Assembly (NCBI GenBank): GCA_963668015.2
Contig: CAXXCR010000026.1
Location: 1 to 64,000, forward strand
Source of the DNA: Ilyobacter_A sp963668015
Lineage (GTDB): Bacteria > Fusobacteriota > Fusobacteriia > Fusobacteriales > Fusobacteriaceae
Length of the DNA: 64,000 nucleotides
Direction of reading: 5' to 3'
Shown here: positions 39,881 to 47,476 of the stretch, piece by piece
How the letters are laid out: each line of letters starts with the position of its first letter
Position numbering within the stretch: the stretch's first letter is position 1
Translations under genes and position numbers: made by a program
The notes under the pieces: generated by a model
The model's input: the letters and a program-made list of their open reading frames with translations, nothing else
Database searches by the model: none
Told to the model about the DNA's origin: nothing

Positions 39881-39926
39881 GTAGTTGTTAACTTAGATTA
39901 TATTCAACGATATAGGAGGCAGGAAC

Positions 39927-40400
39927 TTGAAAAAGACAAATGCTGCCAGGATACTGGACAGAAGCAAAATAAAATACTCCATAATAGAGTATGAGGTGGA
40001 TGAAAATGACTTGAGTGCTCTCAGTGTGGGAATAAAACTAGGGCAGGAAGTTGACAGGATTTTCAAGACCCTTGTGCTTCTCGGCGACAAAACGGGAATA
40101 ATCGTTGCCTGTGTGCCAGGTGACGGGGAACTGGACTTAAAATCTCTTGCCAAGCTCAGCGGGAATAAAAAAGTAAACATGATAAACATGAAAGACCTGC
40201 AGAGAACCACTGGATATATAAGGGGAGGATGCTCTCCGCTGGGGATGAAAAAAATCTACCCTACATACATAGATGAATCGGCACTGAAATTTGAAACCAT
40301 ATATGTAAGTGCAGGTACAAGGGGACAGCAGCTGGAGATAGCTCCGGGAGATCTGATAAAAGCGGCAGACATAAAAACAGGGGGTATAACAGCCTGGTAA
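39927..40400 (+). CDS. ybaK: YbaK/EbsC-type Cys-tRNA(Pro) deacylase
   Basis: The 157-residue protein has the YbaK fold and usual length. DENDLSALSVGIKLGQEVDRIFKTLVL holds the conserved lysine (FKTL), and GYIRGGCSPLGMKK and ISAGTRGQQLEIAPGDLI-like segments are family signatures. The enzyme removes cysteine misattached to tRNA(Pro), a quality-control step. The start is a TTG seven bases after AGGAGG. cutA follows by 11 bases. Confidence 0.93.
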   Translation: MKKTNAARILDRSKIKYSIIEYEVDENDLSALSVGIKLGQEVDRIFKTLVLLGDKTGIIVACVPGDGELDLKSLAKLSGNKKVNMINMKDLQRTTGYIRGGCSPLGMKKIYPTYIDESALKFETIYVSAGTRGQQLEIAPGDLIKAADIKTGGITAW

Positions 40401-40411
40401 AAGGAGGTTCT

Positions 40412-40729
40412 ATGTACTGTATAATTACGACTGCGTGTAGCACAAGGGATGAAGCCGGAAAAATAGCCGGTGCCTTATTGGAAGAAAGACTGGCCGCCTG
40501 TGTGCAGATAAAAGAAGTTGAAAGTTTTTACAAATGGGATAATGAGATACATCATGAAGAAGAATATGTTTTGAGTATAAAAACCATAGATGCTAATTAC
40601 GATAAAATTCGTGAAAGGGTACTAGAGCTTCACAGTTATGAGGTGCCTGAGCTAATAAAAATAGGGATAGAAGATGGTTTGGACGAGTATCTAAGCTGGA
40701 TCAATGCCAATACTGAAGAAAAAAGTTAA
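40412..40729 (+). CDS. cutA: Divalent-cation tolerance protein CutA
   Basis: The 105-residue protein is a CutA1-family trimer subunit, with the family segments TTACSTRDEAGKIAGALLEERLAACVQI, SFYKWDNEI and YEVPELIKIGIEDG. CutA is linked to copper tolerance, though its biochemical role is unclear. It has an AAGGAGG site, lies 11 bases after ybaK and probably shares its transcript. The tRNA-cluster promoter begins 18 bases past its stop. Confidence 0.94.
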   Translation: MYCIITTACSTRDEAGKIAGALLEERLAACVQIKEVESFYKWDNEIHHEEEYVLSIKTIDANYDKIRERVLELHSYEVPELIKIGIEDGLDEYLSWINANTEEKS

Positions 40730-40747
40730 AAAAATGTAAAAAAAGTG

Positions 40748-40776
40748 TTGACACAAAAAGTGAAGTATGATATTAT
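40748..40776 (+). promoter_or_regulatory. tRNA-cluster promoter
   Basis: TTGACA, 17 bases and TATTAT precede the first tRNA by 32 bases. The -10 neighbourhood GTATGATATTATTAAT is identical to that of the rrn operon at 7.1 kb. Confidence 0.8.
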
Positions 40777-40808
40777 TAATTCCGTTGTCAGAAAAGGACA
40801 GAAGATCT

Positions 40809-40884
<76 letters not shown>

Positions 40885-40886
40885 AT

Positions 40887-40962
40887 GCGCCATTAGCTCA
40901 GTTGGTAGAGCACTCGACTTTTAATCGAGTTGTCACAGGTTCAAATCCTGTATGGCGCACCA
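40887..40962 (+). tRNA. tRNA-Lys (anticodon TTT)
   Basis: 76 bases with CCA; acceptor GCGCCAT/ATGGCGC; anticodon loop CTTTTAA. Confidence 0.95.
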
Positions 40963-40968
40963 TAAAAT

Positions 40969-41043
40969 GGCCCGTTCGTCTAGTGGTTAGGACTCATGGT
41001 TTTCATCCATGCAACAGGAGTTCGATTCTCCTACGGGCTACCA
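40969..41043 (+). tRNA. tRNA-Glu (anticodon TTC), copy 1
   Basis: 75 bases with CCA; anticodon loop TTTTCAT between ATGG and CCAT. It is identical to the second Glu gene at 41301. This tRNA is also the HemA substrate. Confidence 0.95.
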
Positions 41044-41048
41044 AATAA

Positions 41049-41124
41049 GGTCGCATAGCTCAGTTGGGAGAGCACCTGCCTTACAAGCAGGGGGTCACAG
41101 GTTCAAGTCCTGTTGCGACCACCA
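41049..41124 (+). tRNA. tRNA-Val (anticodon TAC)
   Basis: 76 bases with CCA; acceptor GGTCGCA/TGCGACC; anticodon loop CTTACAA. Confidence 0.95.
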
Positions 41125-41134
41125 TACAAATTTT

Positions 41135-41211
41135 GGGGGTGTAGCTCAGTTGGTTAGAGTGCTTGCCTGTCACGCAAGATGTCGCGAGTTCGAATCTCGT
41201 CACTCCCGCCA
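41135..41211 (+). tRNA. tRNA-Asp (anticodon GTC)
   Basis: 77 bases with CCA; acceptor GGGGGTG/CACTCCC; anticodon loop CTGTCAC. Confidence 0.95.
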
Positions 41212-41217
41212 AAATAT

Positions 41218-41293
41218 GCCGCTTTAGCTCATCTGGTAGAGCAGCTGACTTGTAATCAGCAGGTGACTGGTTCGACTCCGGTAAGCGGCACCA
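41218..41293 (+). tRNA. tRNA-Thr (anticodon TGT)
   Basis: 76 bases with CCA; acceptor GCCGCTT/AAGCGGC; anticodon loop CTTGTAA. Confidence 0.95.
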
Positions 41294-41300
41294 TACAAAC

Positions 41301-41375
41301 GGCCCGTTCGTCTAGTGGTTAGGACTCATGGTTTTCATCCATGCAACAGGAGTTCGATTCTCCTACGGGCTACCA
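41301..41375 (+). tRNA. tRNA-Glu (anticodon TTC), copy 2
   Basis: This is a 75-base exact copy of the gene at 40969, with the same ACCAAATAA flank downstream, so it is an internal duplication within the cluster. Confidence 0.95.
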
Positions 41376-41384
41376 AATAAAATT

Positions 41385-41531
<147 letters not shown>

Positions 41532-41595
41532 GATGTATTAGGTAGTCTGCGTATATGATTTGCTCTTTTAAAAATATGATAAAGGAATGATTGCA

Positions 41596-42576
41596 ATGGC
41601 TAGAGAAAGATTAAATCTACCTGATAGTCTGTCGTCTAGGAAGTATGCGTTTTTATCGAAGAGTATAACTATAGATGAGTTCTTTGATTTATTTGATAAA
41701 TTCTATCAGTTAAAGTCAATGGAAGGCTTAGCTGACAGGAGTTTGAAGAACCATGCTCTTCATATGAAGTACTTCGAAGAGTTTATATGCCACCTACATC
41801 CGACTGATACAGTCTGCTGTTTCGACATAGAGGTATGTCGGATGTATGTGAACTATATGTTAGATGAAAAACAGCTTTCCAATGTTACTGTCAATATAAG
41901 GTTGAGAACTCTGAAAACATTTCTGAAATGGTTATATATAGAGGGTTATCTGGATAACGATATTTCTACTCGAATAAAACTCTTAAAAGAGCCTAAGGAC
42001 GTAATAAAACCACTAAGTGATAAGAATGTATTGAAGATGCTCAAAGCCCCTGATATGACATCTTATGACGGGTTTAGGGATTATGCGTTAATGCTACTTA
42101 TGTTGGATTGTGGCGTGCGGGTGAATGAAGCGGTTAATATAAAAGTGGCGGATGTTGACTTGAAATCTGGACTTATAGTTATAAGGGGAAAAATAGCAAA
42201 GGCTAGAACAGCTAGATATTTACCGAAAAGCTTAGAAACTGCTAAGTATATAAAAAGCTTAATCAATGTTGCTAATAAGAATAGATGTGAGTATGTGTTT
42301 CAATCTGTTTATGGTGGGAAAATATCTTCTGAACGGATATCTAGAAATTTCACTGGATATGGAAAGAAGATGGGGGTAAAAGAAAGGTGTACACCACACG
42401 TGTTCAGACATACTTTTGCAACTAATTTTGTTCGAGCTGGAGGAGATGTATTTACTCTACAAAAAATATTAGGACACTCGACATTGGCTACAAGTAGAAG
42501 ATACATCCAACTTAATACAGATGACCTTAGAAAGAAACATAGTAAAGCTAATTTGTTAAATAGATATTTGAAATAA
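41596..42576 (+). CDS. Tyrosine recombinase (integrase)
   Basis: The ~326-residue protein is of the XerC/XerD-like phage integrase family, with an N-terminal SAM-like DNA-binding domain (about 20-115) and a C-terminal catalytic domain. The catalytic set is visible: Arg in LDCGVRVNEAVN, H-x-x-R in HVFRHTFATN, His in LGHSTLATSRRYIQL and its Tyr. It is probably the enzyme that inserted the island into tRNA-Tyr. I used the ATG at 41596, ten bases after AAAGGA; the ATG at 41587 is too close to it. Similar C-terminal sequence recurs in the broken copy at 43.1 kb. Confidence 0.9.
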   Translation: MARERLNLPDSLSSRKYAFLSKSITIDEFFDLFDKFYQLKSMEGLADRSLKNHALHMKYFEEFICHLHPTDTVCCFDIEVCRMYVNYMLDEKQLSNVTVNIRLRTLKTFLKWLYIEGYLDNDISTRIKLLKEPKDVIKPLSDKNVLKMLKAPDMTSYDGFRDYALMLLMLDCGVRVNEAVNIKVADVDLKSGLIVIRGKIAKARTARYLPKSLETAKYIKSLINVANKNRCEYVFQSVYGGKISSERISRNFTGYGKKMGVKERCTPHVFRHTFATNFVRAGGDVFTLQKILGHSTLATSRRYIQLNTDDLRKKHSKANLLNRYLK

Positions 42577-42935
42577 AACTCTCGAGAGGTATCATAATGG
42601 AGTAAGGTATGTGGATAAGTTTTTAAGATGACATCTTTTACGGGTATCATTTTTTATATACTTTCCATAACATGTAGGGAATGGTTAGAGGTAGGAATTG
42701 ATTTTATCTCTATTTTATGTGGAAAGTATGTAGATATTATAAGGAAAAGTTGTCTATAAAAAAGGCCACAAGGTTATATAGTTGTGGCTGAATTTGTTGT
42801 ATAGAATTTTTTATGAAGAATTTAACTATTACTTTTGCAAAACTCTATTTTTATTTTATAATATTAACTTTACTATCGTAGAAGAGCAGACCAATACGAA
42901 AAAACATAATTTCAAAAAACTTATACTATATATAA
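42577..42935 (+). other. Decayed recombinase tail and hairpin module 1
   Basis: There is no intact gene. Just past the integrase stop, one frame reads YVDKFLR, the same ending as the broken recombinase at 43.3 kb (YVDRFLR), then a GGGTATCATTTTTTA hairpin-like segment. A GCCACAA...TTGTGGC hairpin at 42764-42788 has a diverged counterpart at 43920-43943. This is a relic of an earlier recombinase copy. Confidence 0.5.
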
Positions 42936-43052
42936 CTTGTTATATTTCATTAAAAATGATATAATATTTTTGAGACGTTAGCCTGTCTTTAAAGTTGAAG
43001 TACCGAGTGACTTCAATGCTTGTGCGATACTTTTGTATCGCACTTTTTTTAT
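42936..43052 (+). ncRNA. Candidate small RNA gene
   Basis: TTGTTA, 17 bases and TATAAT (42959-42964) form a promoter; about 60 bases later GTGCGATAC-TTTT-GTATCGCAC plus seven T residues is a perfect intrinsic terminator. The ~75-base RNA between them contains GTTAGCCTGTCTTTAAAG and then a hairpin GAAGT-ACCGAG-TGACTTC. There is no ORF. Two successive hairpins after an unpaired 5' part resemble the 3' half of a type II tracrRNA, but no anti-repeat partner is in view; other sRNA roles are equally possible. Confidence 0.55.
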
Positions 43053-43076
43053 ACCAAAATAAATTTTGATAAAGAA

Positions 43077-43340
43077 GATTGCTTTAGACCAAGTGATTAG
43101 AGATTTTCAGAAGTGTTATAAAGAGTCTGGTATTGAGAGTAAAGGGGTACATTCTTGGAGACATACTTTTCAACTAACTTCATAAAGAATGGTGGAAATG
43201 CCTTTACGTTACAGAGGATAATGGGACACTCTACTATGGAAATGACAAAAAAGTATGTGAGTATGGAGAACAAGACTTTAAAAGAACACCATAAAAGAGT
43301 TGGGTATGTGGACAGATTTCTAAGGTTACATCCTGTTTAG
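43077..43340 (+). pseudogene. Frameshifted tyrosine recombinase fragment
   Basis: The first frame reads ALDQVIRDFQKCYKESG then IESKGVHSWRHTF and stops; the next frame continues STNFIKNGGNAFTLQRIMGH then STMEMTKKYV to YVDRFLRLHPV. Together they are the C-terminal catalytic part (H-x-x-R, GH, Tyr) of an integrase related to the intact one at 41.6 kb. One frameshift near HTF and loss of the N-terminal two thirds make it non-functional. Confidence 0.8.
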
Positions 43341-43471
43341 GGTGTCATTTTTGTTAATGTTTTTAAGGGAATAACTTTGAAAATTTATCAAAATTAAGAG
43401 ACTTTCTTATAATTAAGGGAAATATTTCCGAATTCATGATATAATATGATATTTAGAAAGTGAGGTCTATC

Positions 43472-43681
43472 ATGTATGTGTCTAGAAATACTATGAATAG
43501 TTATGTTATTCGGGTTATTGAAAAAATAACTGAAGAGGGAACTTTTATCAAAGATAAAAGAGCTGCTAAAACAGAGGAAGAAGCCCTAGAAGTTTATGGG
43601 GAGTTTTTAAAGGAATACCCTGATTTGAAAATTGAATGTTTCAATTACAGAACAGGTGAAATGATTGATAAAAATTTTTAA
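43472..43681 (+). CDS. Small hypothetical protein in the island
   Basis: The 69-residue protein is MYVSRNTMNSYVIRVIEK... with a helical middle rich in Glu/Lys (KTEEEALEVYGEFLKEYP) and a FNYRTGEMIDKNF end. There is no known domain. It has a GTGAGG site seven bases before the ATG and a TATAAT-like sequence upstream, and a hairpin terminator at 43730, so it looks expressed. It may be a cargo gene of the island. Confidence 0.55.
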   Translation: MYVSRNTMNSYVIRVIEKITEEGTFIKDKRAAKTEEEALEVYGEFLKEYPDLKIECFNYRTGEMIDKNF

Positions 43682-44433
43682 CAGCAAAACGAATCTATCA
43701 GTCATTTAAAATAAATCCTTACGTGTTATAGAATCTTGAATTAAGATTCTTTTTTACTTTTTGTAGTGGCACCTATACGGTGTCTCTTTTTTATTTGTAA
43801 GACTTCTCACAACATTTAGTTAGATGTGGTTTTATCCATGCTTAGTTGTGTGGAAAGCATGACCGTTAAGGATATTCTAAGTAATAGTATTGTATAAGGT
43901 AGGGGTGTCGATGAAAGAAGCCGCAAGGTTATAAACTGGTGGCTTAATCTATATGAAAAATAAGATATAAGAGGAAAAGTTAGGCCAGTACTGGACTAAC
44001 TTTATTAATTTATTTATCCTAACTTTGGGGAATTAAATATATAATAATATCCAGAGGTTAGACCAAACAGCTGAGTATGGCGCTTATCAGACTACTTAAA
44101 ACCTATTTAAGCCTTATAAAACAAAGAGTTTAGATAAATAGTGGCTGCAAGGAATTCAAAATATTAAGTGTATATTATTACCCTAGGTTGGGACTAAAGT
44201 CCCAATCTAGGTTTTTTTAGATGCCAATACTATAGATGCCCCAACTTCGGAATACAGTAATATATATTAAAATGGAAAACTTGGGATAAAATATAAAAAA
44301 GTCTGACAAAATTTACTTTGCGTGGCATACTTAAAAAGAGAGAAAAAGTGCAAATCTGACGTTGCGAATTATCGAGATCCATCTGAAACCCTTGAATTTG
44401 TTGGTGAAAAGCCGAGTTGGTAAATTTATAAAC
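43682..44433. other. Non-coding end of the island with three hairpins
   Basis: There is no ORF with a ribosome site. Structures seen: terminator GAATCTT...AAGATTC plus T run (43730-43755) ending the small gene; a GGCACC/GGTGTC hairpin plus T run near 43766-43800; a near-perfect 28-bp palindrome at 43976-44003 (AAAGTTAG...CTAACTTT); and a strong terminator at 44182-44218. The last has no gene in front of it, so an untranslated transcript may end there. Confidence 0.5.
44182..44218 (+). terminator. Strong intrinsic terminator without an obvious gene
   Basis: A 14-bp stem (CCTAGGTTGGGACT with AGTCCCAATCTAGG) is followed by seven T residues. Confidence 0.75.
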
Positions 44434-44548
44434 CTGTAAATCTGCCGGCTCCGCCTTAGAAGGTTCGAATCCTTCCCTCACCACCATTTTCGAGAATAAC
44501 AAGGTTTCAGACTAGAATAAATAGTTTGAAACCTTTTTTTATTTGTCG
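44434..44548 (+). repeat. Right attachment repeat (attR)
   Basis: A copy of the tRNA-Tyr 3' half with CCA and terminator. It has no 5' half, so it is not a functional tRNA. The orphan cas1 stop codon lies 17 bases further on. Confidence 0.85.
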
Positions 44549-44564
44549 ATGAACTATTATGCAA

Positions 44565-45494
44565 TCAAAAGATGCATTCATTTTTGTGAGCATATTTTTC
44601 TTGGTGTTTTTGTGTTGAGAGTACGGTCGGCAGTGATAATTTCTTTCTATTACCTAGTACACATTGTGTGAAGCTTTCTATCGTTTCGTTTATAGAGTGC
44701 TTTACAGAATATTTCTTTCCTGATAGCTCTATATCCGTATTCGTAAGTTTCAAAAGAGATATTTTATTTTCGAGTGATAATTTTTCAGATAAATTGTCTA
44801 TATTGTTTGCTACCCATAGCTCCACCACTGCCTTATAAGAATCTATTATATCATCAGCTAGATTAAATGCATTGTATCCGTTGTTATGATGAATTCCTAG
44901 AGAGCATATATATCCATAACTGGCCAGAGTGTTTGCAATTCTCCCGCGAATAATAGCATAGCCATAATTTAGAGCGAAGTTCTTTATGTTCTTATCCTTT
45001 CTGGTGAAGTTACTGCCGAATAATTTTTGGAAATAATACTTGGAGCCTACAGTTTCTAATCTGTCTTCGTCACCAGGACACACCTGTTTGGAGAGGTTTA
45101 GTAGATAATCACTTCCACTGTAACCAAGTGCTTCCAGTACTTTTCCCTGATTTTGTAGCTTGTTTATTATGATTTCTTGCCATAGTTTGTTTTTTTGAGA
45201 CATACTCATGTTTAATTGAGCCTTTGCTACAGACGGATGTCTTGAATGCTTTCCATATCCTTGGAATATCCCGTTAGGCAAGTTTTTTTCATCATTGGTC
45301 AGCAACACAATTTCCCTGCTTGCGACCTCCTCTAACACTCCTGCCGTTATCACTATAGACTTATTATCCAGTATAATACTGGATATATCTTCAAAAGGGA
45401 TGCTTTTCTCTTCTACTCCTTTTGTCAGCAGTAAACAATTATCTCTAACGGAAAGCTTTGTAGGACTTGTTATTAATATATTTTTCTTTCCCAT
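44565..45494 (-). CDS. cas1: Orphan Cas1, type II-like
   Basis: The 309-residue protein is the Cas1 integrase that inserts new CRISPR spacers. It opens NILITSPTKLSVRDNCLLL, and the C-terminal LGIHHNNGYNAFNLADDIID block is characteristic of type II-C/II-A Cas1. It differs strongly from the I-B Cas1 encoded at 55.4 kb. Expected metal ligands Glu147 (RLETVGSKYYFQ), His202/203 and Asp214-218 are present, so it may be active. There is no cas9, cas2, csn2 or repeat array beside it: attR lies on one side and a 460-bp gap and gdhA on the other. An AGGAGG-like site precedes the ATG. Confidence 0.88.
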   Translation of the reverse strand: MGKKNILITSPTKLSVRDNCLLLTKGVEEKSIPFEDISSIILDNKSIVITAGVLEEVASREIVLLTNDEKNLPNGIFQGYGKHSRHPSVAKAQLNMSMSQKNKLWQEIIINKLQNQGKVLEALGYSGSDYLLNLSKQVCPGDEDRLETVGSKYYFQKLFGSNFTRKDKNIKNFALNYGYAIIRGRIANTLASYGYICSLGIHHNNGYNAFNLADDIIDSYKAVVELWVANNIDNLSEKLSLENKISLLKLTNTDIELSGKKYSVKHSINETIESFTQCVLGNRKKLSLPTVLSTQKHQEKYAHKNECIF

Positions 45495-45954
45495 ACCCTC
45501 CTCCTGTAAAAAAATTACATTTAATCTTGCAAATATCTAAAATTAATACTTAACTTGGACGACTAAATCTTTTGTGAGTAAACTGTATTTTACAAAATTA
45601 TTTATTAAAAATATACTGATAACTAACTATATAACCTTTCTTAAGCGCATAAAATATTATGTATGTGAAAATATCAGGAAAGTTAAGAAATTAGGTTCTT
45701 ATTTCCTGATATTTTTTATTTAAGAATTATGAAATTGGAGGTGTATCAACAAAATTGTCTAAATAGGATATGAAAAATTTTATATAGACTATCTAAAACA
45801 TCTTAAATTTATGTTATGTCACTGAGCATTAGAGCTAAGCTATAGGTTGCTCTATTATCCTGATGTGATAGATTACAGCCGAAGATATCTTCAGTATTAT
45901 TTAATTTATAGTCGAGGTATTTTTATGGTGCATTTCATTTTACCGATTGAATAT
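45495..45954. other. Gap between cas1 and gdhA with a long hairpin
   Basis: There is no gene or CRISPR repeat here. A long hairpin at 45670-45719 (AATATCAGGAAA/TTTCCTGATATT with an inner TAAGAA/TTCTTA stem) is followed by TTTTTATT on the plus strand. On the plus strand nothing obvious precedes it; on the minus strand it could end the gdhA transcript 240 bases downstream. Confidence 0.5.
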
Positions 45955-47298
45955 TTAGTAGTTGCCCTGAGACATCATTGCGTTTGCCACTTTTTCAAAC
46001 CCTGCAATATTCGCACCGACTACAAGATTATATCCAAAACCATACTTCTTAGAAGTCTCTGCTGCGGTGTTGTGGATGTTGACCATTATATCTTTTAGCT
46101 TTTCTTTTACTTCGCTTTCGTTCCAAGAAACCCTCATAGAGTTCTGGGACATTTCAAGAGCAGATGTTGCCACTCCTCCGGCATTTGCAGCTTTAGCCGG
46201 ACCTATAAGAACGTTTTCGTTTTGTAAATAATTCAACGCTTTATTGGTGATGGGCATATTAGCCCCCTCAACAATGAATTTCACTTTATTTCTAACTATA
46301 TTTTTTGCATCTTCTACACCGATCTCGTTTTGAGTTGCACAAGGGATAATTAGATCGACTTTTACGCCCCATGGTTTTTCCCCGGGGAAAAACTCCACCC
46401 CGAATTTGTCGGCATAATCCTGCACCTTGTCCCTGCCGGATGCCCTCATTTCAAGAAGGTAATTGATCTTCTCGTCCGTTACCACACCCTCTGGGTCATA
46501 TATATATCCGTCGGGTCCCGACAGAGTAACCACTTTTCCTCCCAGAGTCTTCACTTTTGAACAGGTCCCCCATGTGACATTACCAAAACCGGATACAGCT
46601 ACCGTCTTTCCTTGGAAAGTTTCACCTTCGTGCTTTAGTATCTCATTTGCAAAATACACCACACCATATCCTGTAGCCTCAGGACGTATCATAGACCCGC
46701 CGTAAGGAATACCTTTTCCTGTTACCACCCCATTTTCGGATGAGCCGCGGATTCTTCTATACTGCCCGTACATATACCCTATCTCCCTACATCCTACACC
46801 GATATCTCCTGCAGGTACATCCACGTCTGGACCTATATGCCTGTACAACTCCGTCATAAAACTCTGACAAAAACGCATAATCTCTGCATCTGATTTTCCG
46901 ATGGGATTGAAATCAGAACCACCCTTGCCCCCTCCTATAGGCAGCCCTGTAAGGGAGTTTTTGAAGATCTGTTCAAAGCCTAAAAATTTAACAGTCCCCA
47001 GGTCTAATGATTTGTGAAATCTCAAGCCGCCTTTATACGGACCTATAGCCCCGTTGAACTGTACACGAAAACCACGGTTTACCTGCACTTTCCCCTCGTC
47101 GTCTGTCCAAGGTACACGGAATATTATCTGTCTTTCAGGTTCGGCTATTCTTTCCAGAATATTAGCTTTAATCCACTCAGGGTGCTTATGTAGAACCGGA
47201 TCAAGAGAGGCAAAAACCTCCTCCACGGCTTGAATAAACTCCGGCTCCCCTATATTTTTTGATTTTATACGTTTAAGTACCTCTTTCGTGTAAGACAC
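45955..47298 (-). CDS. gdhA: Glutamate dehydrogenase (NADP-type, hexameric)
   Basis: The ~447-residue enzyme interconverts 2-oxoglutarate plus ammonia and glutamate. The substrate region GPYKGGLRFHKSLDLGTVKFLGFEQIFKNSLTG, GGGKGGSDFNP, PAGDIGVGCREIGYMYGQYRRI and the Rossmann GFGNVTWG are all intact. It is very like the Clostridium symbiosum enzyme as I recall it. I favour the GTG at 47298 (nine bases after AAGGAG); an ATG three codons earlier abuts that ribosome site. It is monocistronic, divergent from nfnAB across a 0.9-kb gap. Confidence 0.95.
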   Translation of the reverse strand: MSYTKEVLKRIKSKNIGEPEFIQAVEEVFASLDPVLHKHPEWIKANILERIAEPERQIIFRVPWTDDEGKVQVNRGFRVQFNGAIGPYKGGLRFHKSLDLGTVKFLGFEQIFKNSLTGLPIGGGKGGSDFNPIGKSDAEIMRFCQSFMTELYRHIGPDVDVPAGDIGVGCREIGYMYGQYRRIRGSSENGVVTGKGIPYGGSMIRPEATGYGVVYFANEILKHEGETFQGKTVAVSGFGNVTWGTCSKVKTLGGKVVTLSGPDGYIYDPEGVVTDEKINYLLEMRASGRDKVQDYADKFGVEFFPGEKPWGVKVDLIIPCATQNEIGVEDAKNIVRNKVKFIVEGANMPITNKALNYLQNENVLIGPAKAANAGGVATSALEMSQNSMRVSWNESEVKEKLKDIMVNIHNTAAETSKKYGFGYNLVVGANIAGFEKVANAMMSQGNY

Positions 47299-47374
47299 TT
47301 TCAACATCTCCTTTTTTAATTATCTAAATGAAATACCACTGTATCTAAAGTTTGTTTTTGGAAATTGAACATTC

Positions 47375-47476
47375 TTATTTCTTTCTGGCTTTAAGCAGTT
47401 TCTCCATTTTTTTAAACATAACCGTACAAGCCGAACATTTTGTTACTAAACCCTCTGATTTACATTTTTTACACAT
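47375..47476 (-). CDS. 33-residue double-CXXC protein upstream of gdhA
   Basis: On the minus strand an ATG eight bases after AGGGGGG opens a 33-codon frame, MCKKCKSEGLVTKCSACTV followed by a Lys-rich helix (MFKKMEKLLKARKK). Two CXXC motifs 11 residues apart suggest a minimal zinc-binding knuckle. It ends 70 bases before gdhA on the same strand. The good ribosome site and cysteine pattern make it more likely real than chance; function unknown. Confidence 0.55.
   Translation of the reverse strand: MCKKCKSEGLVTKCSACTVMFKKMEKLLKARKK

Noticed and set aside
44230..44502. 90-codon minus-strand frame over the right att repeat
   Set aside because: It covers the duplicated tRNA-Tyr 3' half in antisense; its first residues (VREGFEPSKAEPADLQVYKF) are the usual tRNA-derived artefact seen in databases.
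45495..45954. Type II repeats or a cas9/cas2 remnant beside the orphan cas1
   Set aside because: I read both strands of the gap and saw no repeated 36-base unit and no coding remnant.
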